This document shows, in pieces, positions 48,950-61,424 of a stretch of DNA of 64,000 nucleotides. The first letter of the stretch is position 1; every line of letters begins with the position of its first letter. This DNA is from Toxonevra muliebris (Eukaryota > Arthropoda > Insecta > Diptera > Pallopteridae): contig OY829327.1 of assembly GCA_963691655.1 (NCBI GenBank), positions 66,166,079 to 66,230,078 of the forward strand, read 5' to 3'. The notes beneath the pieces were generated by a model. That model was not told where the DNA came from, ran no database searches, and saw only the letters and a list, made by a program, of their open reading frames with translations. The translations under genes were made by a program, and so were the position numbers.

Positions 48950-50364
48950 ATTCCAACATTTTTTTTCTATTTTCTATTGACAAATCGTCAAATGATAGTG
49001 GGAGAAGCGCTTCTCTTCCTATTATAAATCGTGAAGATAGTAGCGATATACCTCACATTACTATAAAGGAGGTTCGAAAAATCATTAAATAATTATATCT
49101 TGAAAAAGCTCCAGGATACGATTTGATTACAGCTGAAGTGCTCAAACAACTTCTACACAAATGTTTACAAACACTGGTTCATCTTGTAAACTCAAACTTC
49201 AACTGCGTTCCTAGCTATTGCAAAGTAGCTGAGGTTATAATGATACCGAAGCCTGGAAAGTCACCAAATGATGTTGCATCATACAGACCAATTTCCTTGC
49301 TACCAATCTTATCAAAAGTTCTCGAAAAATTATTTAAATGCCGTCTAATGGCAATTATAGATCGAAGAAAATTAATATCAGCTCACCAATTTGGCTTCAG
49401 ACAAAAATACTCAACAATAGAACAAGTACACCGGATTGTAAACACCATAGAAAAATCTTTAGAACAAAAGCTGTATAGGTGTACAGGTGTTTTTCTAGAT
49501 GTGTCACAGGCTTTCCATAAGGTTTGGCATGTTGGCCTTATCCATAAGCTCAGAACACAATTACTAAAACAATACTATGACTTTGTTGAATCATATGTAT
49601 CAGGAAGATATTTCCGAATAAAACAAGAAGATTGTTTTTTAGACTTTAAAGAAATTAGTGCGGTGGCATCCTAGGTCTCTTATTATATCTATAATATACG
49701 AATGACGTACCTACATCAACCGATTGCACTACTGCCACATTCGCAGATGATACGGCCTTACTTGCCACTGATGCTACGACTGAAGAATCGTATAAAAAGC
49801 TGCAATTCATGCCTGGACAAAACAACGGCGTATTAAACTAAACAATACAAAATCAGCACACGTCGACTTTACTTACAAAAAATTTAACATGGAAAACTTT
49901 ACTTTACTGAAATACTGTATGCAAATACGGCAAAATATCTAGGAACATGTGAAAAAGAAACGAAATGAGTTAGATTTAAAGTTCAACCAAATATACGGGT
50001 TATGGGTAAAAACTCAATCCTTTCCTCACAAATCAAACTTATGATTTATAAGCAAATCCTGAGACCTATATGGATTTATGGTGTTCAGCTATGAGGCTGA
50101 GCCAGCAAAACTGAAATCATGAAAATACAACGTTTTCAAAACAAAATACTCAGGAACGTAGTTAACGCACCGTCGTATGTACGCAGTGACGATCTACATC
50201 GAGATCTGCAAATAGAGTTAGTAGCAGCAATCATCAAAAAATATGCAGTGGCACACACTAAGAAACTCACAAACCATGTTAATAAGGAAGTGCGTAAACG
50301 CGTTAGCACAGCCGACACAGAACGAAGACTGAAACGTACGAAACATCCTGACCTTGCTAGGTAA
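48950..50364 (+). pseudogene. 5'-truncated jockey-clade LINE: reverse transcriptase and C-terminal part
   Basis: The reading starts late in the linker before the RT (ITIKEVRKIIK near 49057-49090, then a stop, then KAPGYDLITAEVLK). The 49123-49674 frame covers RT with MIPKPGKSPNDVASYRPISL (motif 1-2 region), FGFRQKYSTIEQVHRI, and FLDVSQAFHKVWH, where the first catalytic aspartate is kept but the usual AFD is AFH. The PQG-containing region that follows is damaged by a deletion and stop near 49675. Further on, in other frames, TATFADDTALLAT near 49740 retains the catalytic FADD. The C-terminal end (frame 50119-50364) has the KIQRFQNKILRNVVNAPSYV segment typical of jockey elements. Endonuclease and ORF1 are absent. 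Several frameshifts make it inactive. Confidence 0.9.
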
Positions 50365-50771
50365 ATAAATTAATCGGATGTTAAAAAGAAAAGAAAAAAT
50401 GTCCTTAATTAATTTATTTAATACCAACTACAAATGAAATGCTTGTTAGTTAATTACGTACTAGTTGCATAACATATTTGTGACTAATAAAAAAAAAAAA
50501 ACAATTCAAGAAGTTTTCTTTTGAGACGATCTTACGTTTCTGCTAACAAATCTTCCAATAGAAAATCATGAATTCGACATTAAACTTCCATTCATGTACA
50601 AATATAATTCAAACAACATCAATGCATGCGATAAATTCGGCCTAGGCCTTCATTGATAAAATATTTCCAAGTACCTAAAATTCAGGAAAATTAATGGCTT
50701 TATACGTTGCTTACATAATTGTTAGTAGAAAATTGCTTACCATTGCAACAAACGAAACGATTTTAGTACTA

Positions 50772-51321
50772 CAGGTTTCCCCCGTATAACACGATACTCC
50801 TATATAACGATTTCGCTCCAACATAATTTGAATCCACAAGTATTTAAGAAACTATTTAACTGCACCCATAAGTTTATAACTTTTATTTGTTACATTTTAC
50901 AAATATAACCTCACTCTCTCACTCTGTGTTTCATTATCATTTGTGTTTTTCATAGTCAAACTTCTTCTTTAATTTTGTAAATAAGTTTTCTCGTAAGATT
51001 ACAATCGATGTCGACAGCCGAGCGATTCATCCGTGAAGTTACGATTTCGATTTTCGTCGCGGTCTAGTACTTATTTCTCCAATATTTTTAAATTGCTATG
51101 AAGTGAATGAGAATTACAAGAAAGTTGCCAAGTACACGTTTTGATAGGCAATGGCAAAACCACCAAGTGTTAACAAGCTCGTACGAGTGCTTATCTAAAA
51201 ATATTGTTTTTTAAAAATTTGAAACCTAACCCAGTTTTTTGTACTACTCCCTTGTTCCGCATAACATGAAAATTTTCAAAATTCCTGGAGCCTAAAGGCC
51301 GTGTTATACGGGGGATACCTG
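50772..51321. mobile_element. pogo/Tc1-type MITE, 550 bp, with nested SINE
   Basis: The left end is CAGGTTTCCCCCGTATAACA and the right end, on the reverse strand, is CAGGTATCCCCCGTATAACA, matching at 19 of 20 bases. TA flanks both sides (50770-50771 and 51322-51323). A CTATATAACG block lies just inside. The inside is mostly a SINE relic (51004-51175), so the original MITE was near 380 bp. CAGG(N)nCCCCGTATAAC ends resemble pogo/Tigger-type termini. Confidence 0.8.
51004..51175 (+). repeat. tRNA-Glu-type SINE, heavily mutated copy
   Basis: It aligns to the 29.6-kb and 41.1-kb copies from just after the A box: ATTCATCCGTGAAGTTACG, then TTTCGATTTTCGTC in place of the B box, GTCTAGTACTTATTTCT, ATGAAGTGAATGAGAATTAC, and GGCAATGGCAAAACCACCAA. 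The B box is mutated. It is cut off after GTGTTAAC. Confidence 0.7.
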
Positions 51322-53292
51322 TATATCAATTAATTCTCTAATATTTCAATGTAAAGAGAGGAAATACGAGAAATAATTCAAGTTCGCGGGTATATAATTA
51401 AGCAAGAAAAATTCAACAAACAAAAGGTTTTAAGAAACTCGAAATATTTATACAGTTCACTATTTAGAAATTAAGTTATTTGAGCTAGAAAAGGATAAGT
51501 AAAACCTTCAGAAGTAAATGCTTTTTACATCGTGGATTTTGGGGAATAAATAAACAAAAAACAAACAAAAAGCAGAAGCAAATTAGGAATTCAATTTCCA
51601 ACTCTGAATGACATTTGTGTCATTGCTGAGATATTTTCACATTTTAACGTTTTTCATTGCGAGCTGTTTGCAAACCGCCACCACATATTGAGCAGATATG
51701 AAATTATTCAAGCGTATGAATTGTATTTGTTTTATGTTGTTGGTTTCAAAGTGTTTCAAGAAGGGAGGCCAGAAGCAACCAGCGTTGACTTGCTTGAAAA
51801 TGTTAAGCATTGATAGAATATATACCTACAATCTACAATAATTTGCTTGTGAGGAAGGTGCTCAAGGTGAAATTTTCGCGCTGACATTGAAACTCAACAA
51901 GACATGATGTGAGTTGAAAAAGGTGTGGCATATCATTACCATGTTCAAAGAATACAACAGCACAAAACAAAAATTATTTAATTAACATTCATAATAAAAT
52001 ATCAAGTCAGTTTACTTTCAGAATTTGTTCTTTTCTTTCAAATAAAAATTAAGTGAGTATAATTTGAGCGAATGTTAAAAGCTTGCCAACAGCTGGCAAC
52101 AAGCTATTTTGCCAAACATACACACGGGACCATATATCTGCATCCATTTATTTTATATACGTGCAAGTGCTAATATATATATATATATATAAATCAATAT
52201 TATATTTGTTCATATATCAAGTACATAGAATATTTATATGAACATGATTTCAAATGCATTTTTTCTCACGTTTCCCCGTGTCTGTTTCACATTTTTATAA
52301 CGATTTCATTTGTTGTTTTATCTTTTCATTTTAGTTATTTTTAATAGAATGCGCAAAGTGGAAGTTTGCAATAATTTTTATGGAACTACATACTTAGTAT
52401 ATTTATTTAAAAAGCTCTATGACGAAGTGGTTTGTTTACTGCTTTGGCCTTCAATTTGGTCATGAACTTGTAGAAAATTTAATAGTTTAAATTTTAAATT
52501 TAAATACCTCTGTTTGTTTGTGCACATACATATTTTTATCAAATTCAAGTATGTACTTAAATAATTAATAAATATTAGCGAGATTTGCTTGTAAAACATT
52601 TAAACTAATATTTCAAAACAATATATGGAAAATCAAAATCGTAGTCACATTAGTTGGAAAAAATTTTCTTTGTTCGGTATATAATGAAATGCTTAACACT
52701 TTATTGCCCAAATGGGTAAATTTTCATTGGTTTAATTTGATATGATGATCATATTATTTATGATTCTTTCTTTTCTTCTTCGCTTTTTTCCCGGTTCTTC
52801 GCTTTTCTTTGAAAATAACATAATGAAATTTAACAAAAAAAAGCTCAAGGGTTTTGAAATTGCATATTATATAATTCAAGTACGCTGAAATTGTGCATTT
52901 ACAGTTTTTCTCTATACCTTCTAAATTAAAGGAGTTAAGGGAAAGATGGAACAAAATTTGTTTATGATACTGACTACAGCCGTTCAGATATTCAGGTGTT
53001 GAGCGTAAGTTCTTAGCATTATCATTATACACAATTAAATAATAAATCAATTTCTTTAATAACACTGTGAAACAGTAAATTTCAAATAGGGAAGAAATAA
53101 CTTTTTTAAGGGTAATTAGGGGTTGCTGATTCTGACCCTGTCAGATTTTCAGTATGGGGGCCAAAACCCATAGTTTTGGTATACGCGAGACTAATATAAC
53201 ATTTTTTATTTTACCTTGCACATGTTTCATAGCTAAGCGAAAGTTGTCTATCATGGAAGGAAGGAAAAAATTACTGAGATCGCAACACATAT
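51322..53292. other. AT-rich non-coding stretch
   Basis: (AT)n near 52176 and a small hairpin (GCTTGCCAACAGCTGGCAAC) near 52081 are the only structures noticed. The minus-strand frames near 52417 and 52754 have no features. Confidence 0.5.
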
Positions 53293-54064
53293 GCCCGTAT
53301 TATGAACTGCGTTCGATCTTCGACTGTAGCCGAATGTCCTGATCGAACGAATTTGAGTTTGGTATTATGACGTGCTTTCGACAAAGAATAGTGCTATTGT
53401 GAATTTAGCTTATTTTGGCTTGTTCACGATAGTATATTTCTATCAGCTAATCGTCATTTTGAAAAAACTAAATACGACTAGTTTAAAAATGAAGTGGAAA
53501 AAATAAGAACAAAATAGTTGACTATAAAGGAATTATGGTTCAACGATTTATCGGAAGAGGATGAGAGGTTGATAGAACTGGCCAGAAGTAGAAAACGATT
53601 AAGTGCAGTCTTTCGAAGAAGCTTTGCCATCTATAAAATTTGTGTACAGATTTCTACAAAACTTGCGACTGTCCAAGGAAACGTTTGTGCACTTGATGAC
53701 CATTACAGATGAACTACTGAAGCAATGCACATAAGCAAGATTAATTTCAAATATATTAAAATTGGCAACTGTTCTGTGATTGAGAAAATATCCTTTGCAA
53801 TCAAAGGATTTGCTAACTGCAATTTATTGCTCACCACTTCAGATCTGCATAAAACTTACAAAAACCGTTTAAAACTAGTTTTTAGTCTCAAAAAGCTAAA
53901 AAAAATTGCAAAACTCAGCATGCACGTATCGAAAGCAAAATTGTGTTCGACAAAAAATTCGATGCGCAACGAAAATTTCGACAGGGTTGCACTGTCCATA
54001 ATAAGAATTTTACATTTGATAACCAGCGAAGATCGAACGTCGAAAGCAACTCATAATAAGGGCC
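53293..54064 (+). mobile_element. PIF/Harbinger-like transposon relic, 0.77 kb
   Basis: The left end GCCCGTATTATGAACTGCG continues with TTCGATCTTCG. The right end, on the reverse strand, reads GGCCCTTATTATGAGTTGCT followed by TTCGACGTTCGATCTTCG. The match is interrupted by one small gap. Flanking trinucleotides are ATA and TTA, compatible with a decayed 3-bp TWA duplication. The inside carries a broken transposase N-terminal region (listed separately). The element is too short for a full Harbinger transposase and lacks the second ORF. Confidence 0.65.
53518..53730 (+). pseudogene. Harbinger-type transposase N-terminal fragment, frameshifted
   Basis: The first frame reads SEEDERLIELARSRKRLSAV, an acidic-then-basic opening often seen in Harbinger transposases. 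Near 53610 the reading shifts by one base, and the next frame gives FLQNLRLSKETFVHLMTITD then ELLKQCT and a stop. The L-R-L-S-K-E-T-F signature is the helix that commonly precedes the DDE nuclease domain in this family. The DDE domain itself is not visible. Not functional. Confidence 0.6.
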
Positions 54065-57000
54065 TTAATCCCCCTTATTCATCCTTTTGGGTGTTATATG
54101 AAGCCATTATTTCACATATCACTATACCGGGTAAACGATCGTGAAACCTATCATAGAGTTTGGCTGAAAAATGTTCCCCATCGAAAAGTAGTTGGGGTCA
54201 GCAAAGGTCAAAATTACGTAGGTCCAGCTTTTTTAAAGAAATTAACCCTTGAAAAACAATTTTTTTTTATAATTATCCCTTTATACTGGATTAATTGTTG
54301 GAAAAAAATAAACATTCTTCGGAGAAGATTTTCCCCATCGAAAAGTAACTGAAGTCATTGGAGCCCAAAACCCTTTAGGTACAACTTTTTCCCAGAAATT
54401 AACCTTCGAATGACACAATTTTTTTTTTGTTAAAATAAGTTCATAACTATAGATTTATGCCGTAAAAAATTTGAATTGCACGTAAAAACTGAGTTTCTAT
54501 GTGGAATGTCCTGGATAAGGAAAAATCAATAACAAAAATGGAAATATTGTAGCTTTGAGCACAAATATGCTACAAATTTTCAAACTGCTGTGAATTAAAA
54601 TCCATTGTATGATTCCAGGCCAAATATATTTTTGCTCATGCAAATTGAGTTTTGAGTAGAAAATAATTCAGGCAAAAAATCGCTCTGCTAAGACTCTCCA
54701 AGGTAAAGGCATTGAAATAACTTTAGACTATGCAAACTTACTAAATTTCAAACTTAATAAGTATTTAGATAAATTCAAATGTGATTCGAGAAATAATAAA
54801 TGCTATGAAATCAAATTCCATAACTTTTCTTTGTTTTCTCTTTCTGTTTCTCTTATTTGCATTTCATGAGAATAAGCAAACAGCAAACAATAATTGCATG
54901 ACGCCTTCATTCACGAAATGCAACTCTGCTCATAGTTCAAGCAATAATTTAATAGCAAGCAAAAGCTGAAACGAAACTTCCTTAAACAACGCCAACAACA
55001 ACAACAACATCAACAACATCAACATGTGTATATGTATATGTACATATATGCCAGCTATATGCATGACATATTGTCAGAGTGCCATCGATCCCCCGTCCCT
55101 CTTTCATCACTTCTAAGAGATGAAATGAGTAACAGAAATAGCAAAAATTACATCGAGATGAGAGCGCTCAATAGAGAAGACGAGCGAAAAGTTATGAGAG
55201 GCATGAGTGATTTGGCAATTGATATTGGCAGCTGCGCGCAATGTTTTGCCGGCCGGCCGGTGCATTGTTGGTTTTGGCACCGGTTTTAACCTACAAACAT
55301 ACTCTCAGTACTGCGGACAACAAAGAAAGTGCAGGCACACATACATACAGGCGCCTATGTATCTGTATACATGGTTACATGTATATGTATATGTAAATAG
55401 ATAAATAATGTAGCTGCAGAACAACAACAAATAGAACCAGGGTGCATTTTATAGCTCGTATGCAGGGTTGAATGTGTATGTGTGTGCAATGTGCTTGCTG
55501 TAACAACAGCCAAAGCAGCGCCCTCATTCCATTTCCTTACCTTAGAGCAAAAGCGTATTAAATCACAAAGTGTACATTTTACAGAAGAGCGCAAAATAGA
55601 ATTTTTTCCCTCCAGAAGTTCGAAGTGGACTTAATACTTTATAATATGCTATTTTCGTTATTTCAATTTCAAACGTTTTATATAGTAGATTACTGAATAG
55701 AGCGTGATATTTAAATCTAGATGAATCAAGAAACCGAAAAATTTAAATTTCGAAAATAATTCGATTTTGCTCTAAGGCACGGATATGCATTTGTATGTAC
55801 TTATGTACTTGTTGTTCTTGTTGTTGCTCAGTTGTATTTGTATGCATTACATGCGCACAAATTTTATTTACTTTTATTTTACTTCAGGCTGCCTACCTCT
55901 CCCCGTTGACATTTCGCAGTTGTTGCTCAATATCTTGCAGTTTTGCATGCAATTGAAAGGCAAAACTCGTAGGTGGTTGTAGGGGCTGCGTGATTACAGC
56001 ATGAGTTTTTTTTAATTTTGAGAAGTGGAGGAGGAAGTTATGTGCGTATGTGTATGCGTTTGTTGTAGTTTCCTTTTCGTTACTGTACCAATTTTTGTAA
56101 ATAAACTCTTAACTATTGGTGTAGATATTCGGGAAGTTTTATTTTGGTTTTGTAAAATTACTGCAAATGAACTGAACTAAGTTTTTTTCCAAATGAAATA
56201 CGCTCATATATCTACCTAAGTCAAATAAAAATGTGGAACTGCGTTATAAAAAATATATGTAGATGTGTCAGCGGGGCATATTACTGAAATTCAATTTAAA
56301 TCGAAGTCGGCTCCCTAAACCTAAATCCTAACTTTGTCTCTGTAACTTCCATATTTAAAAATGAAAGTATTTCTAGCTCATTTGTTTCTATGCACATATA
56401 TTTATGTATAAACTTGATTAATTTAAAAAATTCTGAAACCTTTGTAAAATAACGAGGAATAAATTATTCGCAATTTTTCTAATCTAAACAGGATTTTTTA
56501 TTTATTTATAATAATGCAAAAAAAAAATTATTTTTCTATTTAGTTTTCTGCTACTGCAAAAATTGACTTTCAAAAAAGTTTTGGGTGGTGATGGACCTTT
56601 TATTGTTTTTATTTTTTTTCGAAGGGTTCAAGGATGTGACATCAATGGAAAACATATTTAAAGGACGTCTTAGAGAAAGTTTTGACCGGAAATTTATTAG
56701 TATGCAAGAAAATTTCTGCACACTATCTTTGATTTACATATTTGATAATAATTTTTACTTGTTTGTTCCATTTTGTCATAAAAATTTATTAAAATGTTTA
56801 AATAAAGTGAAACATTGTACTTTTTGCAAAATTAAGTTGTTCAACTAGTACCCAGTACTAGTAATAAAAAAAAATAATCCATAATTCGACAACAAATTGA
56901 TTACATAATAAATTATATTATTTACCGATTATTTATTCAGTTACTCTTATAATGCATTACCTCCTTTCCCTCAGGTATTTATAGTTTGTGTATAATTAAC

Positions 57001-60000
57001 TTTGGCTTTGTTTTTTGTAATTACTTTAAATAAACAACATTTTTCTTGAATCTCTATTCAAAACATTCATGTTTTCTTTCTGCTTTTTCATCTTATCTTG
57101 TTTCAAGCAAGCTAATATTTTATAATCTTTTATGCAAGCGAAAAATCTAAGTGAATACGAAGAAAAAGCCAACAACAACAACAAAAACAAAAATGAAATT
57201 AAAAAGAAATTTACAGACGTATTCTTAGCTAGGTGGCAAACCAGATGGTCACAGAAATTTCGTCATTTCTTTGTCACCGGAGTTTTGTGTACGTATGTAT
57301 TCTTATTCGAATGTGACAAGAAAACAGCTTTACAATTTACCAAAGCGAGGTGTAAAGCTTTTCCGCGTGGCTAGGCTCTTATCTGGAGTATGTCTTCTTA
57401 CTTATTTTTTCCTCTTTCTTTTAATTTATAATTAGCACAATGCTTTGCATTTATAAGTGAGTAACCGACTCTAAAAAAAAAAAAAAAATAAACAAAATTC
57501 AAGTAAATAAATTTTTACCCATCAATTTTTACCTGCATATGTGACGATCATAATTTTTATGACAATTGACGCTTTTAAATTTTGTTATGGATACGAAAAA
57601 AAGTCAATTGTCATTGAATCTTCTATTGCCACTGCGGTGAGTTTTGTCACCAACCTAAGAATAAGTCTGTAAGTCTGTTAGAATGCACATCCGTCGTTGC
57701 CACCGCGCCAAATGAGCTGCCACCAGCGTATGTGTGTGTATGTGTGTGTCTAAAACAATTGCTGCCGCTCGCTCATGCCAATTGGATGAAAATGAAGGTG
57801 CGCGCCAGCGGGGTGTCCACGAGCTTGTGGATATAAATATAGAATATGTAGAAGAAAAAAGATTGCACATTTTTTGAAGCGCAGCAGCAGCAAACTTATT
57901 TACTGCAATTAATTTTTATTTAAACTATATAGAGAAAAACAAACGCTTTCAAATAGTTTGTGTATATGTGTGTGTACGAGTATATGTAACCAAGTATGTG
58001 TGTATATGTGAGGTTGCGCGTGCATCTCGGTATCTGTTTTGTGTTGATTTTGTCACCTTGAACATGAAAATTTTTGCACTTGGCATAGATTCATTGAATT
58101 TTTTCCTAATATTTTCAATAAAACAAAAACAAATACATACTTACACACATATGTACATATGTATATGTATGTAGGTATGCAGAAACACAAAAAATTGTGA
58201 AAAGCACAAACACGTACTACAGAAGCATATAGGAACCTATATATATATATTCGAATAGATATACAGATATGAATTTAAACTAAAGACAAGCAGAATAGAC
58301 AGCTGCAGTGCGCTACAATTGAGATTTATTTAATAGTGAGTGAAGTATCTGTATCTTATGAATGCGCGCATTGAAAGCATCAAAGCTGAAGGGAAGGAGG
58401 CGTGAGCCAGAGATTGTTGTACTTTGCCTTTTACATTCATGTGCTCGTGCGTATGTATGTGTACACGTGTACATAGATATGCAGTAGTCATGGGGTGGCA
58501 TTGCTTTTGTAATTGCTCACTTTGGCATGAATGCGCGGGCGTTTTTGTTTTTGTTTGCTTTTTTCCATTTTTTTTCTCTTTACCTCATTTGCTTTTGTTG
58601 CATTTGATAAATTGAATTGCATATGAAAATTTTATTGGTATTTTTTTGTTCTGTTTTGCTAGAGTTCTAGTATTTGCTTAAGTTTTTATGAGGTTTTATG
58701 CACGAGCAATATACAAATTAATTTGTTCTATATTTTATTACGTTGTAAAAATTATTGTGTGTGTTTTTTTTTGCTTTTTGTTTCTATTTCCTTTAATTTT
58801 TATTATTACTTATTTATTTTTTCTCATTTTCATCACCACCGATTTTATGAGTTCGTTACTCGTGCGCTGCGTAATTTTTGCATTTGCATTTGCCATTGCC
58901 GCTTGCAATTTGCTGTTGATTTAACGCTTCACTGAGTCAATCTGTCAGATATGTTCTCTATAGTTGGTTGGTTTTTGTTGTTTTTAATATTACTGCTGCC
59001 GTTGTTGTTGTACTCTGCTTATACCATATGCAGTTCTCTCGTATTATGTGCAAGTAATTATTTAAGCGATGCACTTAAGTATTTATTTGACAGTTTTATG
59101 ATAATTTCTCATTTTATTATTGGCAAAAAAAAAACAAAAACAAGAAAAAACTTCAATATTTATGCGCAGTAAATAATTGAAACTAATTTTAATATACGAG
59201 TGCATAAATACTCATTATTTTTAGTTTTTTTATTTTTGCGGATACGAACTGTGGTTGTGATACAATTTTACAGCATTTTCATAATTTTCAAGGCCATTAA
59301 AAAAAAAATATCCTTGGCATGTGCGCTGATGATTTTAATTTTTATTTAACAATAAGACGAAAATAAAAAACTAAATTTAAAACTGTAATATTTTATATGA
59401 ATATTCATTTCTAGGTTTAAATTAATTGCATAGTTGCATAAAAACGCAAAAGTATATTCTGTTCAAAATTTATGACGGTAACATAACATTGAAAACAGCA
59501 TTCACCTAAGCATACACACACAAATTTAAAACGAAAATTTAAACGAATACCCGAAAAAATCAGAAACAGAAGGCATGAATAAATTAAAGTAGAGAGAAAT
59601 TCGCCAACAATATGGCAAAAGACATTGTGGCACCTGGGATTAGAACACAACATGTGACATGATATGAAACCACCAGCAAAATGACAAAAGTCATAAATAC
59701 ATTCAAGTGTACATATGTAAGCTTATTAAAGGCACTAGTTAAACACTAGCAATACATATTAATTTTTGTATGTGTGTGTGTTTACAAATATTAAAAATTA
59801 CATCAACAGCAGCGCCATAATGGCTGACAATGCTAGAGCAATACAAAGTTCGAATCGTTGCAGTTCGAAGTCTAAATACAATGTCGTTCACACAATGCCG
59901 CCTCATTCGACGTAATTCCAGTAGCGGGGAAATGTTTATCGAACATTTAACAAAAACTAACCAATACCTACATACTTGTATTTTTCTATATGTATGAGTT

Positions 60001-60243
60001 GCATAAGAGCACTTTTTTAATATGGTTCTGTGTATTTTATATTCTAGGAAAATTGTAGGTATATGCATGTATGTATGATTGCATATTTGACTAGTACGTA
60101 CTCATTAATTTTCACTTTCAAATAACATTTAAAAATAAATATAAAAATATACCCTGCAAACCATGTTGAATTTCAGTTGAATGTTTAAGAATGAGATAAG
60201 TTTATTATAACAGAATGCTTACTGGGTTATATTATGTGCAATA
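54065..60243. other. Non-coding stretch with microsatellite-rich patches
   Basis: CA/TG runs and ACATATGTATATGTA words lie near 55020-55400, 57720-57760, 57960-58170 and 58440. A CAACAACAACAACATC run lies near 55000 and (A)n runs near 57474. Frames at 57132-57374 and 59739-60068 are short and without recognisable features. At 59820-59915 a 31-codon ATG frame opens a more G+C-rich patch; I cannot tell whether it is real. Confidence 0.45.
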
Positions 60244-60723
60244 GGGTAGCACTTTTTTAAATTTTTGATAATTTTTCATGGGCTCCCCCTCAGTTTCGTT
60301 CCGTTTCATGAAAAAATGAGGTATGCGGAAGTTTATTTTTTCAATTCCACAAAATATTAGTTCTATATAAGGCTAGATTTGCATACACGGGCCAGCAATA
60401 TTTTTTTGCTATTTCGAAAAGAAGTGTTTATTAAAAATTAAAATTTTCTTGGCTATAATTTTTCTTGCTCAAGTAATAAATGCTTTATTTTCTGGAAGAT
60501 TTTTTTTGTAGTTGTGTTTTAGCCTGTACATTTGTTTTTGGAGCAAAAAAAAAAATTATTTTTTATGTGATTTTTGGTTTTTTTTTCAACTGTAGACGCC
60601 GAGGGGCAACCCTTCCCCTTATTCGATTGAACTCAAATATCGCAAAGCTCATTTTTTTATGTATGAAATTAAAGCGAGGGGGGTAGCACAAAAAAATTCA
60701 AACTTGAAAAATGAGAGCCACCC
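60244..60723. mobile_element. MITE-like element with GGGTGGC/GGGTAGC ends, TA duplication
   Basis: The left end is TA-GGGTAGCAC (TA 60242-60243) and the right end is GAGAGCCACCC-TA (TA 60724-60725). Inwards, both sides continue with T-rich text and a GGGCTCCCCC / GGGGGGTAGCAC block, so the terminal match is about 9 bp with weak extension. The 2478 element has ends of the same kind. An open frame at 60480-60686 is read through poly(A)/poly(T). Confidence 0.55.
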
Positions 60724-61191
60724 TAATGTGCAAGGGTAAATATAAATGAAATTGAAATTATCATGTTTTGTAGTAAGAAAAGTATTTGAAATTAAGAGGA
60801 AAAATCTACCGCCTTTGATGCAATGCATAATTATGCAATTAAATCACAAATACAGAATCATTTCAACTCAAAGCTAAATGAATACGATTTACGCGTACAA
60901 GATGATGGCCTCTAGCTCTCAGATAAATTATTTCAATTGTTGTTCTTGTTGCAGTTGATTTTCTTTTTAGTGGAGAGAAAAAGAAAAAGCTAATTTAAAT
61001 ATGCATATTATTTGTTTGATGTTTGTTTTAAAATTGGGTTTTGTGAATTGTTTGCGTAATTAGTCATTAGTTATTAAATGTTTTTTGTTATTGTTGGGAA
61101 CTATTTTGTGTACAGAGAAAGGAAGAATGTGACATTTTATTAGTATAGTTAAATTGCCGTTTAAATTCGCATTTAGTTGCAGTTTAGTGTA

Positions 61192-61290
61192 CAGTAACCC
61201 CTCGATTTACGTCGTCTCCATTAATGACATCTCGATTTAAGTCGTAAAAAAATCCCCATTTCAAATTACATCGTGCCAATAACATATTTT
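61192..61290 (+). mobile_element. pogo-type terminus, orphan
   Basis: TA at 61190-61191 is followed by CAGTAACCCCTCGATTTACG, then TCTCGATTTAAGTCGT about 25 bases later, so the end carries two CTCGATTTA-type words in direct orientation. CAGT...CCTCGATTTACGT is a familiar pogo/Tigger-type end. No opposite end was found in the remaining sequence, although the 61425-62820 element starts only 230 bases on and may sit inside it. Confidence 0.5.
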
Positions 61291-61424
61291 TGCTCAGCGG
61301 ATTTTTCGCCAATTATGTCAAACTTTGGAACGAATGACTATGTAATTCAAGAGATTAATTTATGTGTATCTAATTTAACACTTAAAAACTGAAGAAAATA
61401 ATGTATTTATTTTGATTGCTATTA

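Noticed and set aside
57132..57374. 80-codon ATG frame, lysine/asparagine-rich
   Set aside because: Its N-terminal part is a CAA/AAC repeat reading, and the remainder shows no motif; too weak to call a gene.
59739..60068. 109-codon minus-strand frame
   Set aside because: No recognisable domain and its ends run through microsatellite DNA; only the short plus-strand frame inside it was kept as a weak finding.
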